64,000 nucleotides of DNA from the NCBI RefSeq assembly GCF_040436345.1, contig NC_133223.1:13397613-13461612 (forward strand). Reading direction: 5' to 3'. Every line of letters starts with the position of its first letter. Position 1 is the first letter of the stretch. The notes below the pieces were generated by a model. The model was given only the letters and a program-made list of their open reading frames with translations, had not been told where the DNA came from and made no database searches. The translations under genes were made by a program, and so were the position numbers. Source of the DNA: Pagrus major (Eukaryota > Chordata > Actinopteri > Spariformes > Sparidae). Below, one piece after another: positions 21,350 to 33,300 of the stretch.

Positions 21350-24300
21350 ACACACATACACACATGCACGCTGCACTACACACATTTTCTACTGTGCATA
21401 CTTGTACTGCACAGATGGCACAGAAGACAGAGCAGGGGAATAGAAGGAAGAAGCAAATCAGCCAAAAATTGAATATATGTGTGTGTAAATGACATTAGAT
21501 GAAAGCCAAACCTAAGAAACATTAGTATTATTACTATTATAAATGAGAAACAATATGTTATGCTACTAATATGTGCAGGGATCATCAGTTTTCACACAAA
21601 ACTCCCAGTCATAATGAAACCATTGACTGAAACACACTCCCACATAAACAGAAAGGCCCTTGCTACACACACAGTTGGACAGATGGGGAAGTGCGAGTAA
21701 TGTAAAGTATTTGTCCTTTATCTCAGTGCTTGAGCAACACGGTTCTCTGTGTTCATGCTATGAATTTGAATTGTGAGCTGAAAAAAAGGGGGAAGGGGGG
21801 GAGGACGAGAGGGAGGGAGAGAGGGGTTGCCTAACAGGGATGGAAACAGAAAGTTGCTCGCAACAAAATCAGCATCCGTCTGATCGTCTGCAGCTGCGAT
21901 CTCTAAGATATGAGTCATCAACGAGCTTCAGCCTCCCCTCTCACGATTACAGTGTGTGCCTGTAACTGCAAGGTTTACAGTAAAGAGGTGCACCGTGTTG
22001 TGACTGTGGTGACAAAAAGGCGGGAAGCAGAGAGCCGAAGGTGATTTTTTTTTAGTGTGTATCCTTGTGGTGAAAGTTCACATCTTGAGCAACGGCTAGT
22101 GAAAGATATGAATGAGTTTATGTGCTGTGTGTGTGAGTACATGTGCTCAGCTGTGTTTGCAGTCGAATGTGTGTGCACAATATGAAAACTGCACTTTAGT
22201 TTAGATGCTCAAATATGGTTTGTGTGCACAGCGAAAAACAGCTCTTTCTCCATGTGCTGGTCTGCTTTGTAACTAGACTCGTGTCTGTTGTTCTGAGGTG
22301 TGACAAAACTTCCTCTGATTATCTGTCTGTCGAGACTTCCAATGACTTTCTCCTCATTTGTCATTGTCTGTTTGCACAGGTAACAAGAGGCCAACACAAC
22401 AGCTGTGCCAAAGATATTCTGGAGGTAAGAAATTACTTCCGTTTCTTTTTTTTCATTGCTTGACTTTTTTAAAGAATTTGTATTTGACCTCAGCTTTTTC
22501 CAGGTTTGAGCCATTTTAAACCGTCATCAGGCTGAATAGAATAATTGCAGCAGACTAACGATTTTTTTCACTATTGATTAATCTGCTGATATTTTTATGA
22601 TTATTCAATTAGTCCATTAGTCTATACAATTAAAGGGACAGTTCACCACCAAATCAAAAATACATATATTCCCTCATACCTGTAGTGTTATTTATCCAGT
22701 TATTTTGTGTTGGTGTGAGTTGCCAAGTTTTAGAGATATTAGCCATTCTCTCGCATTCTGCTCGTGGTGCTCAAAGCACCAAAAAAAAAGCATTTGAAAA
22801 CTCAACAGCAATGTCTCTCTCCAGGATTCATGACCAGATTACTCCAAATAGAACAAAGACCATGCTGTGAAGAGTTTCATGTAGGAACTATTTTCTGTCT
22901 ACCGAACGACACCCACCAGCTATCTCACTGCACAGAAGGAAGCGAGCATCTACTCATGGATTTGAGGCTAGCTAACTAAGGTAGCTAAGCTAGTTAAGCT
23001 ATCGTGCATCACAGCTCAGCCAAGGGAGACGCCATTAACTATTGCATCATTTTCTGTCTAACTGTATCACCGTGCTCGTGGACGAGAGCCTTGTGATAGC
23101 ACAAGATATAAACATTAATTTCGTCCTCCTTTTGGCTGAGCTGTAACGTTAGCTAGCTTAATTAGCAAAGTTAGCCACATTCTAGTGTATGAGCAGAGGC
23201 TAGCTTCCCTCTGCACTGTGATAGGTCTTCAAATTTCTTGTTTTGTCTGACCCACAGTCCAAGGATATTCAATTTTAAATAGGAAACACAGAAAAACAGC
23301 AAACATTAATATCTGCGATGCTGGAATCAGAGGATTTATTGTGTTTATGATGCTATAAAACTCAGTAAAGCAGCAAATCGTCAACTTTGAGAAGCAGGAA
23401 CTTTGAATGTTTGAAAAAAAAATTGATTGTTACAACAGTTGCAGGTTCATTTTCTGTTATCAGTTTATCAATTGACTGTTTTTAGCTCTAATCTCACAGA
23501 TATCTCAATCTGAGCTCAGTGTCCCTGAGGTTTCTTTCCACCTATAATTTGTGGTTTTACAGCGCAGAGCATCACTGCTCCCTGCGTCCTGTCACTAGTG
23601 TGGGACAAATAGCAGGGGTGGAGGAGAAGAATAGAGCTACAGAACATGGGGGGGTGGGGAAGGGTGGGAGGAAGATAGCAACACATCATGCTCCACCTGG
23701 GAGACCTTGTTGTTGTTGGAGGAGGAAAGGGGTGAGGGCTGGTGCTGTGTCCTTGGTGACCGAGGGAGGGGAGATAATGAAGTGAAAGGATGAGCCCAGA
23801 GAGGAAACACTTGCCCTCCAGGGTTTACTGTAGAGGCTGGGGAGAGTAGAGGAGGAGAAGTGGAAGGGAAAAGCTTTAGTGTTGCCTGCCACGCTCAAAG
23901 AAATGTGTCATCTCATCAGCGTCTTTGGATTGCAGTGAATAAATCTGGCTCCGACTCCCATTAGATTTAAAGAAATAGTTCGATGCTTTGGGAAATGCTT
24001 ATTTACTTTCTTGCTGAGAGTTCAGTGAGAGGATAGATACCTCTCTCATGTCTGTGGACTAAAAATTAAGTTATAGCCAGCAGCTGGATAGCTTAGCTTG
24101 ACACATTATGGTTTTGTGAGGGTAATGTGCTGGACTATTTCACAAAGCTGCGCTAACCAACTACTGTCACTTTAATTTAGCGTGCAGACATGAAACTGGT
24201 GTCGATCTTCTCATCTACAACTCAGCAAGAAAGACAGAAGGTGTACTTTTCAAAATGTTGCACTATTCCTTTAGATCCCTTTAGAACAGCTGTAGGAGAT

Positions 24301-27300
24301 TTCGATGTCTGCTACCACAAGTCCTGATCTGCACTCAGACCACTGACACACGCATACTGACACAAATCCTTAGACATCCCAGCTGACAAAACGTGACCTT
24401 TTCCAGATCTCGCTCACTGTTTCAGCAGTCGAGCAACCTCATGCCCTCGCTCAACCCAGCGATTGCCACACACATGTACATTACACACTGATGCTTCCAC
24501 ATTATGACGCAGCTGAGAAACCAGATCATGCTAACATGGTAAATGAATGGTACAAAAAGGCCATTTTCTCAGCATCCATGAGGCCTGGTTTGTCTGAGTG
24601 TGACTGTGGGCAATTTAATCAGTAGAGATTATAATCAGAGCAGGAGCAAAGAGTGGATGCAGAGCAGAGCTCGCTCCATGTGGCTGGTTTCCTCTGGAGC
24701 GCCGCGCACAGCGAACCAATAAGAAATAGGGTACATTTTCATAATAGTCCAGGTGTGTAATCATGTGTAATCAACACACTCTTCCACGCTCCGTCAGTGT
24801 GAGACTTGCATGAATGCACAGGCAGACACTGTCAGTCAACTGTGAGCATCCACCACATGTATTTGAATTATTGATCATTTGTAATTCACCATGGTTTAGT
24901 GAATACTATTGGATTTTATTAAAGGTACAATTCATAAGAATTTGTTTAAAACATTCACAAATTAATTAAATGTATCAACAGAATGTGCAGAAATAACAGT
25001 TTTGACAAAATGTCAAAGACGTAGCCCCTAGCCACTTTGTAGGGTGCTAATAAGATCGTAAACAACACCAACACTCCCTGTTGCTCCGGGCTCCCTATTA
25101 GTCACCTAATATGACGCCATCTGCACGGTTAACTGAGCTTACTTGCTAAAGGCTGCTACAGTTAGCAGCAGTTAGAGATTACTCTGGTGATATGCTGCCC
25201 CCTATTTGTTTGGAGTATGAATTCAACAGGTGGCCAATTCTTACATATGGCATCTTTAACTCAAAAGTGCTCAGAGCATGCACACCTCTGTCTACAATCA
25301 TATGAGAGAATATTAAGGATTTGTTGTGTGCAGAAAGGAGAGTTAGACTCATGACTAGAGGATTGTGTCCATAAAGATGTATCATGTTGCTGTAGCGCCA
25401 CCTTTAGGTGAAATACCATAATTTTTTGTAGGGTGTTTAGGTGCTTCTTTATGTGTGTGTAAACTAAATATGGCCACAATTGTACAATGCGTTCAAGTAA
25501 TTTCCATAATTAACTAATTTATTGATTATCGAATTGATGATCCACTAACATTATAACCTAGGGTAGATCGATTATAGGCCCCGGCAGATCAGCGGGTATT
25601 GGTGATTTTTTTTAAATGATTTTAAAATGTGCTACTTTGGCTCTGATGCAGTATCGTCTCACACAATGTCCTGCCCACAACACTATCTGATTGGTAACAC
25701 ATCACAATTAACAGCCTATGATGTGCAATGTAACTAGTAACTAAATGTATCAAATAAATGTAGCGGAGTGGAAGTATAAAGTAGAAAAAAATGTAAGTAA
25801 AAGTTTAGTACCTGAAAATTGTACTTAGTAACAGTACTTGTGTAAATTGTATTTAGGTTTATTTCATAACTGGTTGTTCCAAACTTTTTAATCAAATCAA
25901 ATTAATGTTGGTCCCAAATGTGGGTTTTCAGTCGCCTTGATTTCTATTAATCGGCATGAGTATGGACCCTGAAAAAGCCATGTCGGTTGACCTCTATTAT
26001 TGTCTGTAACATGACAAAAATAAATTGCAAATGTCTATCACAAGTTAACTGAGCATAATGATGTCTTAAAATGGGACTAACATTGATAAGAAAGTAAGAA
26101 AAGCAAGAATTGTTCACATTGAAGAGACTGTAACTAGCAAATGTTCTTTTATAAATGAAGAAAGTGAATAATCCGTTGCCAAATTTGTCCTGGAATGATT
26201 TTCTGTTGTAAGATCACATATACACATTGGACAACTTTTTGTTAATCATAACAGCCGACACACTGTTAGTCACAGTGACTCAACTAAGGAGTATACTCGG
26301 TGTATACTGATGGTCGACAGTGCAGATCCTAGATCAGTGTCTCCTGCGGCTGCTCGGGGTTGATATGTGGATGTTCCTTTTGGTTAGTTTGAAGTTCATC
26401 CCAAAAGCGTTCAAATAATTCAATGCTGCACAATGATTTGTAATTTCTACCTCCATTTTGCGGTCTGCTCTTGGCTGTGGCTGTGATTTCAACTGTTGCA
26501 CTGATGATTACCTGTTGTGACACGAGCCACCTGACATCTTTTATGTTCATTTCCCCAGGGCTGCCTTACAAGCAACAAATGTTTTGATGAGCTGTCTTGT
26601 GTTCTGGTTCACTGACTGTGCACCTTTGAAAGCTACAAACTCAACTCGAGTCAAGTCATACTCAGATCTACCATCTTTGAATGCAAAATCATGCCTTTTT
26701 TTGAACAAGTTTTTAGATCAGGTAGATGAGTGGGTGTCGCATGCACCAGAGACGTTACTGTAGCAATGCAATAGCAGAAGGGTCTTTATTTGCTCACTGA
26801 TTGAAAACAGCCATAAACAAACTGTGAAATGTAACTGTATCAAAAATATAGCAGATACTTGAAATACCTGGAAAAAGATGCAGCTGGAGATCAATCAAAA
26901 AGAAACAAAATGACAAAAACCTTGACACAGCTTCAAACTACACACTCCCACACCAACTTATGATACACATTTCTCAGCCTACAGCCGACACTAGACATTG
27001 AGACTAACTCATATTATTATTAGCCAGTCACACTCCCCCTGGTGGGGAGGAACAGTGCTGATAACAAGAGTCGGCTGTCCAGCGAGGCTCTCTGCACTGT
27101 ATACGTGGATGAGAGGGAGAGTTAAGTTACTTCTAAATGAAAGAAAAAGGAAGAAAGTGATTTGATTTAAAGATTTAAGATGCCGGGACTTTCAGCATGT
27201 GAACACCATCAATCTCAGCGACATCTCACAATTCACCTTTGACCCCCCGCCCCCGCCCTCCCCACTTCTGTTGCACAGGACATGACTCAGTCCTGGCCGT

Positions 27301-30300
27301 CCCAGCAAGCCTTAGGGGGTGACCAGGCCCAACAAATCCTCTACAACTCTAAGGTATGTCTGTGTGTTGTGTATTTGTTTGTTAAACTTTGATATTTACA
27401 CTCCCACACTCTACTGATTTGACATATTTACAGTAAGTACAGTAAGCACTACATGAACAGTCACTTTCCACCCACTTATTTTGCTTTTGTAAATATCTTA
27501 TTGTTTTTTGTAAATACCTTTTTTTTCTATTTAATTTCTATTTAATATTTCTATGCATATTTTTCAGATTCTACTTGTACTGTTGCACCTCGAGCTGTTG
27601 TAACATGTGAATTTCCCCGTTGTGGCATAAATAAAGACAATCTTAATCTTAATCTTAATCTTAAATCTATTTAAAGGTCTTGGGCAGTACTCAACTCAAC
27701 TGGCTGAGTAAATGTTGGCAGTGTACGCTTCTGCAAACCATGAATATGTTGAAACTTAAGTTGCATCTTTCCATTTCTTTAGGTTCAATTTTCAATTTCA
27801 TGCTGTGACTATGCTGTGCTTATGGTTAGGTATAGGCACAAAAACCACAAACATGGCTGTAAATTGTCCAACATCTCACAGAAATATCTGGTTTTATTGC
27901 CACAAACTGGAAAATGTCCCGACGTCTTGTCAGAAATATCCAGTCATTTGCTGAAACACCGTCTGGAGCTGTGGTCTCTGGCTTGGCACCCATCTCGCCC
28001 AGCTGTGACGCCCTAATCATCCCATTCTCCTCCCGACATGAAATCCAGTTCATATTCATGATATCTGAACGTGATATGACATGTATTGGAGAAACATGAA
28101 AGAATTTTGAACATATTCATGGTTTGAAGAAACGTAGGATTTTATTCTGGGCTGGGAGTACGGCTGCATATGTGAAAAATGTTGCCTTTTATGACTCAGA
28201 AAGTGGCTGCATAAGGTCTGATTAACTGCCTTAAGTGATGTCACTCGAGGAAATGCTGTTTGCAATGCTAAATCTTTAGAGAACATATTTATGTGTATTT
28301 GTGTATTTTTCTCTCACTATCTCTTTTTCTCCCTCTATCCGAAGGAAGCAAAACTACAAAGTACACAACAAAGGCAAAGTATGTGTTCACTTACTAATAC
28401 GTTTGCTTATCTGATAAGTGCAATCAGGTTATTAGTTCTCTAATAATATATGGTTCTCTGCCTGGTTTTTCTCTCTCTCTGTAAGGTCGGGGGGATGTTC
28501 AGCTGCGAATGACCCGTCACCCTCATGTGGCACCTCACAAATCGTAAGTGAGACATGAGGAAACACGATCCACCGCAGGTCATCAAACCTGAACTGCCGC
28601 TGAGGCACGCACGCAGACGACCTAATATATCACAGACATAAGTTTCTTCTCAGCGACTTTTTTATGAAATTAAATACAAACATGAACAGCATCCTCTGAA
28701 CAGTCACAGGGAAAAAGCATTAATGATAGAGAAAGATGTAGAGGCAGGCAGCACAGTGTTTCAGGCTGCATGACAGAGGTCAGGTCAAAGGTCAGTTAAC
28801 ATTCTTGAACGCTGTCAGTGGATAGCGACATGCTCCTGTTTGTTACCTCTTTACATCCTCTTTTTAGTGTGAAACACATGTTCGGTGTTGTTAGCCAACC
28901 ACGTGTTCCACATTATCACACATCATTTGTTACATAACACAGCAGTTTTAAGACAGTTAAGATTTGTAAACCATTTGGGAGAACTTTTTTTCTCACAGGT
29001 TTGGCCACTTTTTGCAGTATATCTGAAATGTGTTTAGTTAGGTGTGTATATTAACTTAACAAAACAAATGAATGATTGGCAATATGGGTCTTTATTGGTT
29101 AATATTGTTATGTTATAGGTCATCTTAACACCTCTGATGCTACTTCATGCTGTTTGGTTTTGAGAATTGAATTATCTCTGTATGTTTTTTTGTCTATATA
29201 AATGATTTGCAAACATCCAACTGAGGTGCACATAAACTATGTTCTACCATGTATAGGAACACTGTCAGAAAGACTTCTTAGTGTTGAAAACTTGAGACGC
29301 ACCTTTCTGATATAACACTGGATTAGTATCGGCACCAGTGTTGTCCTTATTAAACTTACCAGGTATCAGCCATGATGTGGCTTTATCATTAGAAAAATGT
29401 AAAAGAATCTCCATGTGTTCCACGCAGTGATGTATACAGATGTTAAATTAGTGAAAAAGAAAGCACTAGCAGGTGGATCGGTGCACCTCTGCCGACAGTG
29501 TGTGACTTCTCTGACTTTGTGTTTCTTTGCATGCAGCATGCTTGCTGATGACCTGAAGCTGAGCAGCGATGATGATGACAATCAAAGAGTAGGTGACACT
29601 CTTTCTCTGCAGCTAGAAAAATACCATCACTGCATTTTAAAAGTGCTTTGAAGATAAAATGTCCACACTGATAACCATTTCTCTATTATGAATTGATAAT
29701 AATAATATTAGTGTTATTGTTTTAAAAGAAAGTAGTTGACTTTAAGGATTATGCACAAAGACTGAGTTGTCTGTTCACTTATAAAACATTTCAATTAAAC
29801 AAGTCCTTTGTTCACGATTAACTGTTGGCTCTTAGTAGTTGTTTTCATATACATTTGTATATTACTCGAAAGTATATAGAAGTACATGTAATGGTGTAAC
29901 CATTCTTTTGCTTTTGTCAGTGTTGTGAAAAGTATCCAAAAGTTGTACTTGAGCAAAGTCAAGATACTAGTTAAAATATTACTTAGGTAAAATTGAAAGT
30001 CACCCATCTGAATGCACTTGTGTAAAAGTGAGTAACACTTTATAAAACCATCATAAATAAATGGTAAATGTACACTTAAATAAGCTGAAGTTAATAGTTA
30101 TTTCACTGTTAATGCTTTATAAACCATTTATTCAGCAATAGCAACTGTAGTTCATCTATTAACATTTGGATGGCCATTATAAAGTTGCAACTGATGTTTA
30201 AAAACCTTTACGATTGCTTAATAAATGTTTTGAAAGTCATTTCATTGTTTGTTAACAGTGAAATAACTATTAACTAAAGTTTAATTAACCATAAATTTAC

Positions 30301-33300
30301 TGTTTGTATCAAAAGTTTCTGTCAATAAATGTACTTGAGCATCATAAGCACAAGTAAAAGTAAAAAAATAAAAATAAATGAATTCAAAAGTACACTAGTT
30401 TGGCTTTGATGCAGCATGCAATATGCAAAGTAACTAGTAACTACAGTTATCAAATAAATGTAGTGGAGTAAAAAGTACTGCTTGCATCCAGAAGTGGAAT
30501 GGAAATTGTGTACTGAAATACAGTAAATACACAGTTTTTTGTCTTTGTATTACCAGAAGACAAATGTTTTATCTTGTCTTGTAATTCCATGTGGGATGGA
30601 TGTTCCAGATGTTTGGTATGACACAGACATAAAACTAACTCAGTGGTTATGACCTGAGCTGGACGTCTTCATGTCCTCATGTCTTCATGACTTCATGCTG
30701 TTGTACATGTTTGAAGAGGCAGAAAGACAGTGAGAGCATGTAAGAAGAGAAAACAAAACTCGGCAGCTCCTGCTGAAGGTTGCTGGTTTTTCTGGTATGG
30801 ATTAATGGTGTGTACACACCCGTACACAGTGTGTCACAACCGTGTCTGTATTTGCTACTAATCATATAAAGCCATTAAGCAGCAGAGGTAACAAATCAAG
30901 TGTAGCAGGTTTTCACTTCGCTGCTGCTGTGGATGATAAGTTTCCGTTTTGTCTTCCTGAAGGCGACTCATGAGTCAGCTTCCTGGGATCACGGACACAG
31001 GTACTCGATCACAAATATCGTGTGTGCATATTTGGATGTTTTTGCAGGACTGTCTGTAAACATGAGATCTACTGTGTGAATAACAATAGTATCTGTCCGC
31101 TCCACTCTGCCGTGCACCCACGCTGACCCCTCTCTGATGTTTGTGTGTGTGTTGACTGACAGCCTGTCAGCACAGCGAGCGCACACACATGGCAGGCGGG
31201 TGAGACATTCCAGCTCGGACTCTTCAGACTCAGACTGCTCTGCTGAGTCGGCCAGCAGCAGCCTTCACTCCCGGAGCCCCAGCCGGAGCCCAGACGTTTA
31301 CCGAGATCCTGCGTCGCCTGCCAACACGCAGCAGCCACTGTGCGACAAGGAGGTAACAACACTGCATCCCCCCCTGCTCTCCGTTCATATCTCGTTTGTC
31401 TGTTTCTACCTCTGGTTGCCTTCACGTGAATTCTCTACAGGGAGCGGTGGCCTCGAGGCAGTTGATGGCAGGTGTGGGGAGGGACGGAGGAATGGGGAAT
31501 GCATGTGAGTTGGAGAAGAGGAGGAGGGTTGAGGGCAGAGGTAGCTTTGGGAATTAGTGCCTGGGTGTCATGTCAACAGGCCCAGTCTTAAAGAGGAAAG
31601 CCCTCAGGACTTGGAAGTCATGAAGACTTGAGTTGATGTTGACATCCCTTCTCACTCACAGTTGGATGTCATTGCCTCAGATAAACTTTGAGAGCATGGT
31701 GAGCTTTTGGAGGTGTGGGGAATTGTGGGGGTTAGTTTGAGATGTGTATTATGTGGGGAATGAAGGGGAAACCTGCCTCTCTTTTATGAATGGAAAGCCC
31801 TGTACGACATAACTGTATTACTAAACATGCACCACATTGGGCCCCTATGGAGAGGGAGGGAGTGGAGTGTGTTTGGGTTGGGGGAGGCGGAGGGGGGGTG
31901 CGCACCATGTGTTTTTCATTTACGTGGACTGTTTAAATGTCTCCCAAGGAAGAGATGGGGGTTGGAGTTATGGAAGCTGCAAATCCAGAGTTCCAGGTAG
32001 TGAGCGAGAGAGAGGGAGGGAGAGAGAGAGAGAGGGAGGGACAGAAAAGAAGGAGGGAGGGCAGCCGAGACGGTACAAGAGATGCAGTGTCTTCTCTGGA
32101 AAGAGGGCGAGGGATGTGGGGAGGGAGGGGGGTCACTGTTTGACTTGAGGAGTAGAGGTTTAATTTAGCCCCCAGTCAGCGAAGAGAGAAAAAGAGAACG
32201 CAAAAGAGAGGAAGAAGTTTACTCCCCAGCTGTAAGTATTTTTTACATACTTTCTGTTTCTCTCGTGCTCCCCTCATTCTTACGGTTACCGAGCCAGTTG
32301 TTAAGCAAACATCAAGTGAGTCATTTGGCATAATTGGATGGGGGTTGAGCTTCTGTAAGCACAGATGTGGACTGTGAGACCATGTAGGCTATTGAAAGGA
32401 GGTTATAATGTCAGTCTGACACTTTTTAGACGTGAGTCACGAACCCGATTTGTCATTTGGAGTTTGAGTTGTTTTTTAAGCGCAGCTGAGTCAGTGAGTT
32501 ACATGTCAGGGGCAGTGACTGTACTGTATTTAAATGGTTCTGTTGGAGTGTGGCAATGTTGTGGTATGTCAACACACACACACAAATATGTGTCATTGTG
32601 CTCATGGTTAAATGTAACGCCAAGTGATCCTTCACTCTCTGCTTCCATCGCTTTTCAACTAGTTTGACCTCTTAACGAATATATAAAGAGACGTGCAGAG
32701 TGGTGGAATGTAGCAAAGTATGTTTACTCACGTACTGCAAACATACTGTACTTTTTCTGTTACGTCATACTTCTACTTCACTATATTTATATTTAATATA
32801 AGCCTGATTTTCTCTGCTAGTTAAATTACGATCCTGCAACAATGTCCTTGTTATCAAGTCATTTTAGTGTATAATTGACTCCTAAACCTTCATTTAAAAA
32901 AAACGCAGTAGGGCTGTGTGATATGACTCAAATCTCATAACCTGATATAGGTCATGTCATATCCAGATAATGAGACATATCAGGATATACCACATTTTTT
33001 ATCAATTCAGTAATAAGTAGTTGACATAAAATGGTCGGAGTTCTTCTCCTGTTCGCTATCAAACCATTTTTCTCATGTTCACTTGCCTCCATGTTTGTTT
33101 GTGTTGCCTTCCTGCAAATTTTCTGCCTGCATCCTGAACGGAAAGAGTCGTCCAAATGACGAAAAATACTGCTGTAGCAAGTGTGATGGAGCATTGTACA
33201 AAATATTTTGCTGCCATCACAGGAGCCTGAAAAATAATGAAAACAGGTTTTTTTCAGCTTTATTGTAATTTCACAATATATTATGTCTTGATAGAAATTT

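Larger units (their letters stand above)
22425..27278. other. aff3 intron 2, mobile-element rich
   Basis: Nearly 5 kb with no coding exon seen. Carries the interrupted dispersed repeat (22542-23490), two MITE-like elements (23967-24273 and 24919-25259), a partial GTACTTGAGTAAA-family copy (about 25640-25875), and a GATCGATTATAGGCC repeat near 25565. A G/C-rich GGGTGGGGAAGGGTGGG tract lies at 23650-23670. 26000-27200 shows nothing recognisable. Confidence 0.55.
27354..30962. other. aff3 introns 3 to 6
   Basis: Introns 27354-28344, 28379-28485, 28544-29536 and 29589-30962. The first contains a retroposon 3' tail with an (AATCTT)n run; the last contains an interrupted GTACTTGAGTAAA-family element (29920-30500). 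28544-29536 shows nothing recognisable. Confidence 0.5.

Noticed and set aside
31837-32148. Open frames on both strands across the GA-rich tract.
   Set aside because: Low-complexity purine repeat encodes REREREGG-type sequence; intronic.
32160-32235. Possible extra aff3 exon (CAG acceptor, AGCT|GTAAGT donor, basic reading frame [12 protein letters not shown]).
   Set aside because: The flanking exons (ending 31352 and starting 33996) already join in phase 0; inserting this exon with any in-frame acceptor would shift the frame of the giant exon.
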